Notes: generated by a model not told the origin, from the letters alone. A DNA stretch of 64,000 nt from Solihabitans fulvus (GCF_008386585.1 NZ_VUOB01000010.1:242984-306983); one strand, 5' to 3'. Counted from the first letter of the stretch, positions 8,148 to 19,976 are shown. A program made the numbers and translations.

Positions 8148-9041
8148 TCACCCCCGCAGTTCCATCGTGCAGCACTTGGGGCCGCCGCCGGACTTGCGCA
8201 GCTCGGAGATGTCCACGAACACCGGCTCGAAGCCGCGTTCGGCGAGACGGTCGGCCAGGGCGGTCGCCTCGACGGGGAGCACCACGTTGCGGCCGTCGGA
8301 CACGGCGTTGAGGCCGAGGCACTCGGCGTCGGTCGCGGTGGCGAGGACCGCGTCGGGGAAGAGCCTGCGCAGGACCCGCTGCGAGCCGGCCGAGAACGCC
8401 TCGGGGTAGTAGCAGACCTGCGGACGCTCGGCCTGGTCGTCGAGGACGAACAGCGCGACGTCGAGGTGGTAGAAGCGCGGGTCGACCAGCTGGAGGGACA
8501 CGACCGGGACGCCGAGCACCTCCTGGGCCTCCGCGTGCGCGGCGGGGTCGGTCCGAAAGCCCGTCCCGGCCAGGAGCAGCTGGCCCGTCCAGGTGAAGTC
8601 GCCCTCGGCCTCGTTCGTCCTGGTCGGCATCACCACGGCCCGGTAGCTGTGCTCCAGGAACCAGCGGCGGAAGTGGTCCGCCTCGGCCGCGCGCTGCGGG
8701 GCTCGGAAGCGGGAGCCGAGGACGCGGCCGTCGATGACCGTGCCCGAGTTGGCCGCGAACACCATGTCCGGCAGGCCGGGCTGGGCGTCGATCAGCTCGA
8801 CCTTGTGGCCGAGCCGCTCGTAGGTCTCCTTGAGCTCGGTCCACTGCGCCACGGCCAGCTCGGTGCTGACCGGCTTGGACGGGTCCATCCAGGGGTTGAT
8901 CGAGTACTCCACCGTGAAGTACGTCGGCGGGCACATCAGGTACCGGCGCGACGTCGGCACGCGGGCCGGCTCCGTCACGGAGAGTGGCCCGTCGAGCACG
9001 AGGGGCTGATCGCCGGGGCCCAGGATGGAGACAGTGGTCAT
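8148..9041 (-). CDS. ddaH: Dimethylarginine dimethylaminohydrolase (amidinotransferase superfamily)
   Basis: 297 residues of the guanidino-modifying superfamily. FAANSGTVIDG and EGDFTWTG lie in the pentein core; HLDVALFVLDD carries the catalytic His, and the near-C-terminal KSGGGPKCCTMELRG carries the nucleophilic Cys. It would hydrolyse methylated arginine to citrulline plus amine, or act on arginine or ornithine. The ATG at 9041 begins MTTVSILGPG; upstream in-frame codons lie in the neighbouring divergent gene. Pairing with a divergent Lrp gene resembles Mycobacterium tuberculosis Rv2323c/Rv2324 (from memory), so amino-acid control is likely. Confidence 0.88.
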   Translation of the reverse strand: MTTVSILGPGDQPLVLDGPLSVTEPARVPTSRRYLMCPPTYFTVEYSINPWMDPSKPVSTELAVAQWTELKETYERLGHKVELIDAQPGLPDMVFAANSGTVIDGRVLGSRFRAPQRAAEADHFRRWFLEHSYRAVVMPTRTNEAEGDFTWTGQLLLAGTGFRTDPAAHAEAQEVLGVPVVSLQLVDPRFYHLDVALFVLDDQAERPQVCYYPEAFSAGSQRVLRRLFPDAVLATATDAECLGLNAVSDGRNVVLPVEATALADRLAERGFEPVFVDISELRKSGGGPKCCTMELRG

Positions 9042-9075
9042 GGATCGAAATGTAAACGGCCGGTAGACCATCGAA

Positions 9076-9096
9076 CAACGCCGCGATATTGCGTTG
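9076..9096. promoter_or_regulatory. Candidate Lrp-type operator
   Basis: CAACGC (9076-9081) and GCGTTG (9091-9096) flank the AT-richer centre CGCGATATT in the 66-bp gap between the divergent ddaH and Lrp genes. Its form and position suit autoregulation by the Lrp protein. Confidence 0.45.
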
Positions 9097-9107
9097 ATCA
9101 GGGCAGA

Positions 9108-9563
9108 ATGTTGCGTGTGGACTCCATCGACCAGCGAATCATTTCGCGCCTGGTAGCCGACGCCCGCTCCAGCTACGCCGAGATCGGCAAGAAGGTGGGT
9201 CTGTCCGCGCCCGCGGTGAAGCGCCGGGTGGACCGGCTGCTGGACACCGGCGTGCTGCGCGGGTTCACCGCCGTGGTCGACCCGGAGGCGCTCGGCTGGG
9301 GCACCGAGGCCTTCGTCGAGGTGCACTGCCGGGGCAACATCTCCCCGGCCCAGATCCGCGCCAGGCTGGAACCGCTGCCCGAGGTCGTCGCCGCCTACAC
9401 GGTCTCCGGCGCGGCCGACGCGATCGTGCACCTGCGCGCGGCCGACATCCACCACCTGGAGACGGCGCTGGAGCGCGTGCGCGCCGTGGAGATCATCGAC
9501 CGGACGGTGTCGACCGTGGTGCTGTCCCGGCTGCTCGACCGGCCGCCGGCACCGACCGCCTGA
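9108..9563 (+). CDS. Lrp/AsnC-family transcriptional regulator
   Basis: 151 residues. An N-terminal helix-turn-helix (residues 5-55, with [20 protein letters not shown]) is followed by a RAM/AsnC ligand-binding domain ([19 protein letters not shown] onwards, with the [12 protein letters not shown] turn). Such proteins sense amino acids and usually control the adjacent gene. The ATG at 9108 gives the normal length. Divergent placement 66 bp from ddaH argues that it regulates arginine-derivative breakdown. Confidence 0.92.
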   Translation: MLRVDSIDQRIISRLVADARSSYAEIGKKVGLSAPAVKRRVDRLLDTGVLRGFTAVVDPEALGWGTEAFVEVHCRGNISPAQIRARLEPLPEVVAAYTVSGAADAIVHLRAADIHHLETALERVRAVEIIDRTVSTVVLSRLLDRPPAPTA

Positions 9564-9637
9564 CCCACCTGAACTTCGGCGAAACCCGGCCGACCGGCCA
9601 TGGGCTGGCGCACGCCTTCTGCTGGCAGGATGCCGAC

Positions 9638-10399
9638 ATGACCGCTGAGGTTCGCACCGAACGCCGGGACGGGGTCGCGGTGCTCACCGTGCACGATCCC
9701 GACCGCCGCAACGCGTTGACGCATGTGCTGTCCGACCAGCTCGCCGAGGCCGTCGCGGCCTGCGAGCGGGACGAGTCCACGCACGCGGTCGTCGTCACGG
9801 GCGCGCCGCCCGCGTTCTGCGCAGGGGCCGACCTGACCGCGCTCGGCGAGGCGCGGGCCGAGGGGCTGCGCCGGATCTACGCAGGCTTCCTCGCCGTGGC
9901 CAACTGCACGCTGCCCACGATCGCGGCGGTCGGCGGGGCCGCGGTCGGAGCCGGGCTGAATCTGGCGCTCGCCTGCGACGTCCGGTTGGCCGGCCCGCGC
10001 GCCAGGTTCGACGCGCGGTTCCTCCAGCTCGGCATCCACCCGGGCGGCGGCATGACCTGGATGCTGCAACGCCTGGTCGGCCCGCAGACCGCGACCGCGA
10101 TGACGCTGTTCGGCCAGATCCTGGACGCCGGGGCCGCGCAGCGGGCCGGGCTCGCGCTGCGCGCGGTCGACGGCGACCACGACGACCTCGTGCGGGCCTC
10201 CGTCGAGCTGGCCTCGGCGGCCGCCGCCGCGCCGAGGGACCTGGTGCTCGCCACGAAGCGCACGATGCGGACGACCTGGGCGCTGCACGAGCACGCCGAG
10301 GCCGTGGACACCGAGCTGGTGCCGCAGGTCGCCTCGATGGACACCCCGGCGTTCGCGGACTTGCTCGCCGCCATGAAGGCGAAGATCAGCGGGCGCTGA
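9638..10399 (+). CDS. Enoyl-CoA hydratase/isomerase family protein
   Basis: 253 residues of the crotonase fold. The oxyanion-hole segments are clear: [17 protein letters not shown] (about residues 54-70) and [19 protein letters not shown] (about 94-112). Position-specific catalytic residues cannot be assigned with certainty. It would act on an acyl-CoA in fatty-acid or amino-acid breakdown. It starts 74 bp after the Lrp gene on the same strand with no beta-oxidation partners nearby, so its pathway cannot be inferred from context. Confidence 0.85.
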   Translation: MTAEVRTERRDGVAVLTVHDPDRRNALTHVLSDQLAEAVAACERDESTHAVVVTGAPPAFCAGADLTALGEARAEGLRRIYAGFLAVANCTLPTIAAVGGAAVGAGLNLALACDVRLAGPRARFDARFLQLGIHPGGGMTWMLQRLVGPQTATAMTLFGQILDAGAAQRAGLALRAVDGDHDDLVRASVELASAAAAAPRDLVLATKRTMRTTWALHEHAEAVDTELVPQVASMDTPAFADLLAAMKAKISGR

Positions 10400-10836
10400 C
10401 CTGGGGTTGGGCCGTTCGGGCGTGCCCAATCGGGCATGACCGCACGGGGAGGTCCCCGATTACCGGATAGCAGGCCGTTTCCCCGACGGGGTGCCATAGC
10501 CTGGACTGGCGATGCCAGTTAGCTGTAACTTGCGGTAACGGTTACTACAAGTCATAGGCACTGGGCACACCGGGTGTGACCTGTGCCGCGTTTCTCGGTT
10601 CAGGGGTGACGCCGTGCCTACCGTAAACACAGAGCATGGGGTCGATGGGCAGGCGCACCAGGGCTTTTCCCACCTAGGGAGATTGCCGAAACTGCCGATC
10701 CGCGACGGCGACTACCCTCGCGGACAGGCATGTGGCACCGAACACGCCCCCCGACCGTAGCGGTGTCCCGCCCGCCATCGGGCCGCTCTAGTCGGAGCTG
10801 CCCGGCCAACCCGTGAAGAGAGGGACCGGCCAACCG
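10400..10836. other. Promoter-bearing interval upstream of korA
   Basis: 437 bp without a credible gene. Two small palindromes lie together: AGTTAGCTGTAACT (10517-10530) and GTAACGGTTAC (10535-10545). TTGCGG at 10530 could be a -35 element, but no convincing -10 follows. A short TGCCC/GGGCA hairpin near 10425 may terminate the hydratase gene. A minus-strand frame at 10618-10833 lacks similarity and was not accepted. Confidence 0.45.
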
Positions 10837-12722
<1,886 letters not shown>

Positions 12723-12726
<4 letters not shown>

Positions 12727-13796
12727 CAACGATTGACCTGGGGCTGCCGAGCCTTGGTGGGCTCGACGGCGTCCCGACCACCGAGGACAAGCAGACGGCC
12801 AAGGACTACAAGTCCGACCAGGAGGTCCGCTGGTGTCCCGGGTGCGGCGACTACGCCGTGCTCGCCGCCGTGCAGTCGTTCCTGCCGCAGCTCGGCCTGA
12901 AGCGGGAGAACATCACGTTCGTCTCCGGCATCGGCTGCTCCTCACGCTTCCCGTACTACATGAACACCTACGGGATGCACTCCATCCACGGCCGCGCGCC
13001 GGCGATCGCGACCGGACTCGCCGTGTCCCGGCCGGACCTGAGCGTCTGGGTGGTCACCGGCGACGGCGACGCGCTGTCCATCGGCGGCAACCACCTGATC
13101 CACACGCTGCGCCGCAACGTGAACCTGAAGATCCTGCTGTTCAACAACCGGATCTACGGGCTGACCAAGGGGCAGTACTCGCCGACCTCCGAAGAGGGCA
13201 AGGTCACCAAGTCCACCCCGATGGGCTCGCTCGACCACCCGTTCAACCCGGTCTCGCTGGCGCTGGGGGCCGAGGCGACGTTCGTCGGCCGCGCGCTGGA
13301 CTCCGACCGCAAGGGCCTCACCGAGGTGTTGCAGGCCGCAGCCGAGCACCGGGGCAGCGCGCTGGTGGAGATCTACCAGAACTGCCCGATCTTCAACGAC
13401 GGCGCGTTCGAGGTGCTCAAGGAGCCGGGCGAGCGGGAGCAGCGGATCATCCCGCTGCGGCACGGCCAGCCCATCCGGTTCGGGCCGGCCGGCGAGCACG
13501 GCGTGGTGCGCAACCCGGCCACGGGCATGCTGGAGGTCGCCGAGGTGGCGACGGTCGGCGAGCAGGCGCTTGTCGTGCACGACACGACCCTGGACGACCC
13601 GTCCTACTCGTTCGCGCTGTCCCGGCTCGGCGGCCAGGACCTCACGCACACCGTGACCGGGGTGTTCCGCTCGGTGTCCCGGCCGACCTACGACGACCTG
13701 GCCCGCGAGCAGGTGCACCTTGCACAGCAGTCCCGGCGCGCCGACCTGCGCTCGCTGTTGCGCGGCAAGGACACCTGGACGGTCGCGGGCGACTGA
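12723..13796 (+). CDS. korB: 2-oxoglutarate:ferredoxin oxidoreductase, beta subunit
   Basis: 357 residues. WCPGCGDYAVL (about residues 38-48) is the conserved cysteine motif of two-subunit enzymes. GDGDALSIGGNHLIH and LLFNNRIYGLTKGQYSPTS form the thiamine-diphosphate and magnesium site. No separate ferredoxin-type delta subunit is present, as is usual for the actinobacterial KorAB type. The GTG at 12723 overlaps the korA stop (GTGA), so the pair is translationally coupled. A strong terminator follows. Confidence 0.95.
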
Positions 13797-13817
13797 GCAA
13801 CCCTGACAGGACACGGG

Positions 13818-13850
13818 AGCGGCCCGGCGCGATCTTCGCGCCGGGCCGCT
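13818..13850. terminator. Bidirectional terminator after korB
   Basis: AGCGGCCCGGCGCG (13818-13831) and CGCGCCGGGCCGCT (13837-13850) form a perfect 14-bp stem with a 5-nt loop, followed by TTCGTC. It lies between convergent korB and the gene ending at 13873. Confidence 0.85.
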
Positions 13851-13872
13851 TTCGTCGTCCGTGGGAGGTTGA

Positions 13873-16155
13873 CTAGGGCTGCTTCGGGGGACGGAAGCCG
13901 GCGTGCTCGGCGGCCGTCACGCTGGCGAACCACACGTCCGGCTTGACCGTGCCGAACCTGGTCGACTGCGCCGTGTAGTACCGGCGGCCGGCCAGCGTGG
14001 CCTTCACCAGGAACTCCGACGACGGCGGCGTGCCGTCCGGCTTCGGCAGCACCGAGCCGGGGCCGTACGGCGCGCGGGGATTGAACGCCTCGGTGCGCCG
14101 CGGCCGGGTGACCCCGTTGCTGCGCACCGGAACCCCGAAGAAGTCCACCTCGGGTTCCGAGGACGCCTCGGCCGGCGCTGGCGCGGTCCTGGCGTACTCG
14201 GGCGACGGCGCGAACGGCTCGGCCGTGGCTGGCGAGCCGGAGCCCCCTGTCGGGCGCTGCGGCAGCCCGCCGAGCAGCGGGGTGCCGTCCGGCACGAACT
14301 TCGGCACGAACGGGGTGTCGTCGTACTGCCGCTGCGGGCGGGGCGGCGGCGCGGGGGCCTCCGCCGGGCGCGGCACGCCCGAGGTGGGCAGCGGCGGGTA
14401 GCTCACGCCGTCGCGGTCCTGGTCCGGGTCGATAACCGGCTCGAACAGCGAGCGCGGCCGGTCCACGGCCGCGACCGGCGCGGGCTGCGAGACCGGCGGG
14501 GCGACCGGGGCGGACGCGGGGACCGGCGCCTGCGGGGCGGAGTAGCCCGACCTGATCGACGCCGCCGACGATCCGCCGCCGAACGCGTCGAACGTCGACG
14601 AGGACCCTGGCGCCTGCACGGCCTTCGGCTGCCGCTTGGGCAGTGGCGGGACGGCCGGCACCTGGTTCGCGTGGACGTTCGCCTCGTCTGCGCCGCGCAC
14701 GGGCTCGTCGACCTCCTGGGGCTCGGTCAGGTTCTCGGCCGCTGCTCCCGCAACGGCCTGTTCGTCGGCGATCTCCGCCACCGACAGCAGCTGGGTGTGT
14801 TCCGCGCCGTGCTCGGCGAACAGGTCGGGCTCGGCCGGGCCGGCGAACAGGTCGTCCGCGTGCTCGGCCTCGTCCACGTCGGCGTGGCTGAGGAAGCCGT
14901 CGCGGTAGTCGGCCCGCGCGGCGCCGGCGCCCGCCTCGGCCGGCGCGTAGCCGTGCTCGTCCTCGTCGGCGGGCAGCAGGCCGTGCCGGGACTCCGCGCC
15001 GGCGTGGGCGTCCTCGTCCTCGTACGCGGCGTCCTCGTAGGCGGCGTCCTCGTGGGCAGCGTCCCGCTCGGCGATGGCGCGCTCGGCGGCGCGCACGATC
15101 TCGGCCGAGACGGGTCCGGTGCTGGCCGCGGCGGCGGCGTGGTGCTCCTCGGACATGTCCTCGGCGAAGACGTCGTCGGCGGGGTCGTCGCCGTCGAGCC
15201 AGTCGCCCTCGTGCAGCGGAGGTGCGGGCGGCGCCGCGAGCTCGGCGTCCTGGCGCGGCTGGTAGGGGTACCGGTGCGAGCTGCCGAGGTCGGCCAGCTC
15301 GGTGTCGGTGACGTCCAGCTCGGCGGGGGCCGTCGGCTCGGGCGCGTAGGCGCCTGGTGTCGCGGCGGGACCGCCGGGGTCGCCATGGCCGTGCGGCTGC
15401 TCGGCCGGCAGCTCCTGGTCGTACCCGTCCTCGTACCGGTCGTCGTACTGGTCGTGCCCGGCGTGACCGTCGTGCCGGTCGTGCCGGTCGTCGAACACGC
15501 CGTGCGGGAACACGGTGGTCTCGTCGGCGGCCGGCATCGGCAGGCCGGCCGCGTCGTCCAGCAGGCCGTGCCGGGACTCGGACGACTCGTAGTCCTCGTA
15601 GTCGTCCTGGTCGTGGTGCTCCGGCCGCTCGTCGACGGCGTGCTCGGCGCTGTCGTCTGGGGCCGGGGCGAGCCGGTGCATCAGGCTGGTGCTCTCGGCG
15701 CCGCCCTGCGTCACGAAGTGGTCGTCGGCGGCCAGGTCCGAGCCGGCGAACCGGTGGTCGAGCTGCCCGTCCGCCTCGACGAACTGGGTGGGCGGCTCCG
15801 GTCGCCGGTCGGCCGAGGGGTACGCCCTCGGCTCGTCGTCCCAGCGGGCCCGCTGCGGCTCCGGCTCCAGCACGTCGTCCATCAGGGTGTACGGCCGCGC
15901 CGCCGGGACCTCGGACCGCCAGTCCTCGTAGGCGTCCTCGCCCGCCGCCGACGCCGGCTCGGCCGCGGCGCGCGCGACCGGGCTCTCGGCGACGCGCTGC
16001 TGACTCTGCGCCGCGGCTCTGACTCTGGCCAGCTCCGCCGCGAGCTCGTCGGCGTGCCGTCTGGCCGGCCGCGCCAGCACGAGCCACAGCAGCAGGGCGC
16101 CCAGCACGAAAGAGAGCAGGCTCCACAGCCAGACCTGCCCGAAGAGCGACACCAC
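13873..16155 (-). CDS. Membrane-anchored acidic low-complexity protein with a sunset-like C-terminal domain
   Basis: 760 residues. One membrane helix lies at about residues 5-28 (LWSLLSFVLGALLLWLVLA), then some 650 residues of acidic, His-, Ala- and Pro-rich sequence with short repeats (YEDYESSE; AAYEDAAYED; DRHDRHDGHAGHDQYDDRYE), then a compact domain at about 713-757 with YYTAQSTRFG and VWFASVTAAEHAGFRPP. That end resembles the 'sunset' domain known from ArfC-like channel accessory proteins. The GTG at 16155 has GGAGGGA upstream. It is likely a cell-envelope protein; the function of the long linker is unknown. Confidence 0.75.
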   Translation of the reverse strand: MVSLFGQVWLWSLLSFVLGALLLWLVLARPARRHADELAAELARVRAAAQSQQRVAESPVARAAAEPASAAGEDAYEDWRSEVPAARPYTLMDDVLEPEPQRARWDDEPRAYPSADRRPEPPTQFVEADGQLDHRFAGSDLAADDHFVTQGGAESTSLMHRLAPAPDDSAEHAVDERPEHHDQDDYEDYESSESRHGLLDDAAGLPMPAADETTVFPHGVFDDRHDRHDGHAGHDQYDDRYEDGYDQELPAEQPHGHGDPGGPAATPGAYAPEPTAPAELDVTDTELADLGSSHRYPYQPRQDAELAAPPAPPLHEGDWLDGDDPADDVFAEDMSEEHHAAAAASTGPVSAEIVRAAERAIAERDAAHEDAAYEDAAYEDEDAHAGAESRHGLLPADEDEHGYAPAEAGAGAARADYRDGFLSHADVDEAEHADDLFAGPAEPDLFAEHGAEHTQLLSVAEIADEQAVAGAAAENLTEPQEVDEPVRGADEANVHANQVPAVPPLPKRQPKAVQAPGSSSTFDAFGGGSSAASIRSGYSAPQAPVPASAPVAPPVSQPAPVAAVDRPRSLFEPVIDPDQDRDGVSYPPLPTSGVPRPAEAPAPPPRPQRQYDDTPFVPKFVPDGTPLLGGLPQRPTGGSGSPATAEPFAPSPEYARTAPAPAEASSEPEVDFFGVPVRSNGVTRPRRTEAFNPRAPYGPGSVLPKPDGTPPSSEFLVKATLAGRRYYTAQSTRFGTVKPDVWFASVTAAEHAGFRPPKQP

Positions 16156-16404
16156 GGGAAGTCCCTCCTACCGGCCGCCGGCACGGTACCTGGCGGCCCA
16201 CCATCTCAAGCCCCGTACACCCGAGGACTCGGGGCAGGTCTGTCCGAACGAGGACTATCGCCCGTAGGCGGGACCGTCGCCAAACCCAGGAGGCTCGTCG
16301 ACGTTATACGCCCCGTCATCGGGCCCCGATCGGGTGGTTCTAACCTAGCCCGGCGGGATGAAGTGCAGGTCAGTTGTGGCCAAACTCCAGCGTAGGGTAG
16401 GCGC

Positions 16405-17370
16405 GTGCCACCCCTGATGAACGGCTCCACGCAGGCGGTGGGACGCATCAGCCGCCGCAGCGGCTCCCAAGGTGTGATCTTCGGCACAGTCGCCTACGTG
16501 CTCTGGGGGCTGTTCCCCGCCTACTGGCCGCTGCTCGCCCCTGCCGGGGCGATCGAGATGGTCGCCCAGCGCATCGCCTGGACCATGGTCGTCATGGTGG
16601 CCGTCGCCCTGCTGTTCGGCCGCTGGCCGGTGCTGCGCGCGCTGCCGGCGCGGTCGTGGCTGCTGGTGGCGCTGGCCGCCGTGCTGATCACCGTGAACTG
16701 GATCACCTACATCTACGGCGTGAACAGCGGGCACGTGGTGGAGACCGCGCTCGGCTACTTCATCAACCCGCTGGTCAGCGTCCTGTTCGGGGTGGTGGTG
16801 CTGCGGGAGCGGCTGCGGGTGCCGCAGTACGTCGCGCTGGGTGTCGCCCTGCTGGCCGTGGTCGTGCTCGCCGTCGACTACGGCAGGGTGCCGGTCATCT
16901 CCCTGACCCTCGCGTTGTCCTTCGGCGTGTACGGGCTGCTCAAGAAGACCCTGCCGCTGGACGCGGTGAGCGGCCTGACCGCCGAGAGCCTGGTGCTCGG
17001 GCCCCTCGCCGTCGGCTACCTGGTCTGGCTCGGCGCCACCGGCGCCGGCACGTTCACCGGGCACGGCCTCGGCCACACCCTGCTGCTGCTGTCGACCGGC
17101 CCGGTCACGGCCATCCCGCTGCTGCTGTTCGGCGCATCCGCCCGCCTGGTGCCGCTGGTCACCCTCGGCATGCTCCAGTACCTCGCGCCGATCCTCCAGT
17201 TCGCCTGGGGCGTGTTCGTGAAGCACGAGCCGATGCCGACGTCCCGCTGGCTCGGCTTCGGCCTGGTGTGGCTCGCGCTGCTGGTGTTCACCGTCGACGC
17301 GGCCCGCCGCAGGCCGCGGCGGGACCGGGTCCCCGAGCTCGCCGAGACCCGGCTTGGCCAGCTGGACTAG
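16405..17370 (+). CDS. rarD: EamA-family transporter RarD
   Basis: 321 residues with about ten membrane helices in two EamA repeats. The RarD features are TVAYVLWGLFPAYWPLL near the N terminus, ITVNWITYIYGVNSGHVVE, and GYFINPLVSVLFGVVVLRER. It belongs to the drug/metabolite transporter superfamily; its substrate is unknown. GTG at 16405 is taken, with an ATG at 16417 as an equal alternative. Its stop overlaps that of the convergent polyprenyl synthase by a few bases, leaving no room for a terminator. Confidence 0.9.
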   Translation: MPPLMNGSTQAVGRISRRSGSQGVIFGTVAYVLWGLFPAYWPLLAPAGAIEMVAQRIAWTMVVMVAVALLFGRWPVLRALPARSWLLVALAAVLITVNWITYIYGVNSGHVVETALGYFINPLVSVLFGVVVLRERLRVPQYVALGVALLAVVVLAVDYGRVPVISLTLALSFGVYGLLKKTLPLDAVSGLTAESLVLGPLAVGYLVWLGATGAGTFTGHGLGHTLLLLSTGPVTAIPLLLFGASARLVPLVTLGMLQYLAPILQFAWGVFVKHEPMPTSRWLGFGLVWLALLVFTVDAARRRPRRDRVPELAETRLGQLD

Positions 17371-18383
17371 TTTGTGCGCTCGACCACGTACTCGGTCACC
17401 GACTCCAGCGCGTCCCGCGCCGGGCAGTCCGGCAGCGCGGCCAGCTCGGCCCGCGCCCGGTCCGCGTAGTCGGCGACGGTCTGCCTGGCCAGCAGCAGGC
17501 CCTCGGAGGCCCGCAGCAGGTCGAGGGCCTCGGCGACCTCGGCGTCGAGGGTGATCGGCCCGGCGAGCAGCTCGCGCAGCCTGGTGTCCGCCGGCCGCTC
17601 CTGCGCCAGCGCGTAGAGCATCGGCAGCGTCTTGACGCCCTCGCGCAGGTCGGTGCCGGGCGTCTTGCCCGACTCCTCGGCGGGCGAGGCGATGTCGATG
17701 ACGTCGTCGGAGATCTGGAACGCGGTGCCGATGACCTTGCCGTATCGGGTCAACGCGTCGACCGCGGCCGCGTCCGCGCCGGAGAACATCGCGCCGAGCC
17801 GCGCGGCCGTCGCGATCAGCGAGCCGGTCTTCTCGTGCACCACCGTCAGGTAGTGCGCCACCGCGTCCTCGCCGACCGACGGGCCGATCGTCTCCCGCAT
17901 CTGGCCGGTGACCAGCTCGCTGAACGTCTCGGCGATGATCCGCGCCGCGTCCGTGCCTAGCTCGGAGACCAGCCGAGAGGCGTGCGCGAACAGGTAGTCC
18001 CCGGTCAGGATCGCGATCGTGTTGTCCCACTTGGCGTTGGCGCTCACCGCGCCGCGCCGCATGGTCGCCTCGTCCATCACGTCGTCGTGGTAGAGCGTGG
18101 CCAGGTGGGTCAGCTCGACGACCGCAGCCGCCTTGCGGACGTTCTCCCTGCCCGCGTCGCCGAACTGGGCGGCGAGCAGGGCGAACAGCGGGCGGATGCG
18201 CTTTCCGCCCGCCTCCATCAAGTGCAGCGCGGCCTCCGTCACCGGGAGGAAGTCGTTCTGCACAACGCTGTGCAGCATCGACTCCACCTCGGCGAGGCCG
18301 CTCTGCACTGCCTCCGCGAGCACGGGGTCGGCCAACTGGAACCCCTGTGCTCCCCCCAGTCCCGCACGCTCGCTCGTGGTCAC
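17367..18383 (-). CDS. Long-chain all-trans polyprenyl diphosphate synthase
   Basis: 338 residues of the class I isoprenyl synthase fold. The first aspartate-rich motif is in LYHDDVMDEATMRRG, the second in FQISDDVIDIASP, and GGKRIRP binds the substrate. It would make the long chain used for menaquinone. The GTG at 18383 gives the protein MTTSERAGLG. It follows nuoN by 20 nt and is probably the last gene of the complex I operon, tying side-chain supply to the quinone reductase. Chain length cannot be read safely. It resembles mycobacterial GrcC1 and HepT/IspB. Confidence 0.9.
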   Translation of the reverse strand: MTTSERAGLGGAQGFQLADPVLAEAVQSGLAEVESMLHSVVQNDFLPVTEAALHLMEAGGKRIRPLFALLAAQFGDAGRENVRKAAAVVELTHLATLYHDDVMDEATMRRGAVSANAKWDNTIAILTGDYLFAHASRLVSELGTDAARIIAETFSELVTGQMRETIGPSVGEDAVAHYLTVVHEKTGSLIATAARLGAMFSGADAAAVDALTRYGKVIGTAFQISDDVIDIASPAEESGKTPGTDLREGVKTLPMLYALAQERPADTRLRELLAGPITLDAEVAEALDLLRASEGLLLARQTVADYADRARAELAALPDCPARDALESVTEYVVERTN

Positions 18384-18403
18384 GGGTAGCAGCCTACGTA
18401 GGC

Positions 18404-19975
18404 TCAGAAGGTAAAGCCGCCAGCACCCGCCCAATCGAGGGCAAAGCTCGGAAAGACGCCGAGGACCAACGTCGCCAGGGCCCCGATGGTGATCGCCATC
18501 GTGGTGAACGCGCCCGGCACCGTCACCGTCGGGCCGTCCGCCGCGGGCTCGCTGAAGTACATCAGCACGATCACCCGAAGGTAGAAGAACGCGGCGACCG
18601 CGCTGAACACCAGGGCGACCACCACCAGCGGCGCCATGCCGCTCTGGAGCGCGGCGGAGAAGACCACGAACTTGCCGACGAAACCGCTGGTCAGCGGGAT
18701 CCCGGCGAGCGCGAGCAGCAGGAAGGTGAACACCCCTGCGACGATCGGCGAGCGCTTGGCCAACCCGGCCCACTGGGACAGGTGGGACGCCTCGCCGTCC
18801 GCGTCGCGGACCAGGCTCACGATGCCGAACGTGGCGACCGTGGTCAGGCCGTAGGCCAGCAGGTAGAACAGCGTGCCGGAGACACCCTTGCTGGTCAGCG
18901 CGATCGAGCCGACCAGCAGGAAGCCAGCGTGCGCCACCGAGGAGTACGCGATCATCCGCTTCACGTCGGTCTGCGTCAGGCCGAGCACCGCGCCGATCGC
19001 CATCGAGGCGATGGCCACGCCCCACAGGACGCCCCGCCACTCCCAGTTGGTCGACGCGAACGCGCCCATCAGCACGCGCAGGATGCCGCCGAACGCGGCC
19101 ACCTTCGTGCACGCGGCCATGAACGCCGTGACCGGCGTCGGCGAGCCCTGGTAGACGTCGGGGGTCCAGGTGTGGAACGGGCCGACCGACGCCTTGAACA
19201 GCAGGCCGACCACCAGCAGGCCCATCCCGGCGAACAGCAGCGTGTCCGAGCGGTTCGTGCCGGCCGCCGCGGTGGCGATGTCGGCGAGCTTCACCGAGCC
19301 CGCGTAGCCGTAGAGCAGCGCGATGCCGTAGAGGAAGAACGCCGACGCGAACGCGCCGAGCAGGAAGTACTTGACCGCGGCCTCCTGCGACAGCAGCCTG
19401 CGCCGCCGCGCAAGGCCTGCCATCAGGTACAGCGGGAGGCTCAGCACCTCGAGCGCGACGAACATGGTCAGCAGGTCGTTGGCCGCGCAGAAGACCATCA
19501 TGCCGCCGAGCGCGAACAGCGTCAGCGGGAAGACCTCGGTCTGCATGCCGACCTTGGCCGCCTGCACGCGGTCCTGGAGCGTGCCTGGCCGGATCGCCGC
19601 CTGCGCCACGAACGCGCCGCCCGGCTCGACCGAGCGGTCCGCGATCAGCAGCACCGCGCCGAAGGCCAGCAGCAGCAACGTTCCCCACAGGAACAGCGTC
19701 GGCCGGTCGATGGTCAGCACGTCCGAGAACGTCTTCACGCCGGCCTTGGGCGCGTCGTTGCCGTAGACGATCAGCGAGATCGCGGCGCCGGCCAGCGTCA
19801 CGACCGTCAGCGCGACCTGCCAGCCCCAGCGTCGTTCCCTCGGCAGGAACGCCTCGAACAGCACGCTGACGCAGGCCGCGCCGAGCACCAGCAGCATCGG
19901 CAGGACCGCCTGGTAGGCGACGTCCGGCGCCTGGAGTTGCTGCGCCTGCGAGAAGAACCCTGACATCGCGGACAC
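18404..19975 (-). CDS. nuoN: NADH-quinone oxidoreductase subunit N
   Basis: 523 residues with about 14 membrane helices, an antiporter-like proton-pumping subunit. Conserved features include VGPFHTWTPDVYQGSPTPV and IAYSSVAHAGFLLVG, with the lysine and histidine residues of the proton channel. It begins 1 nt after nuoM ends and leads into the polyprenyl synthase gene. The length is normal for actinobacteria. Confidence 0.96.
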   Translation of the reverse strand: MSAMSGFFSQAQQLQAPDVAYQAVLPMLLVLGAACVSVLFEAFLPRERRWGWQVALTVVTLAGAAISLIVYGNDAPKAGVKTFSDVLTIDRPTLFLWGTLLLLAFGAVLLIADRSVEPGGAFVAQAAIRPGTLQDRVQAAKVGMQTEVFPLTLFALGGMMVFCAANDLLTMFVALEVLSLPLYLMAGLARRRRLLSQEAAVKYFLLGAFASAFFLYGIALLYGYAGSVKLADIATAAAGTNRSDTLLFAGMGLLVVGLLFKASVGPFHTWTPDVYQGSPTPVTAFMAACTKVAAFGGILRVLMGAFASTNWEWRGVLWGVAIASMAIGAVLGLTQTDVKRMIAYSSVAHAGFLLVGSIALTSKGVSGTLFYLLAYGLTTVATFGIVSLVRDADGEASHLSQWAGLAKRSPIVAGVFTFLLLALAGIPLTSGFVGKFVVFSAALQSGMAPLVVVALVFSAVAAFFYLRVIVLMYFSEPAADGPTVTVPGAFTTMAITIGALATLVLGVFPSFALDWAGAGGFTF

Positions 19976-19976
19976 C

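Noticed and set aside
10618..10833. 71-codon minus-strand frame upstream of korA
   Set aside because: Arg/Gly-rich sequence without a motif; overlaps the probable korA promoter.
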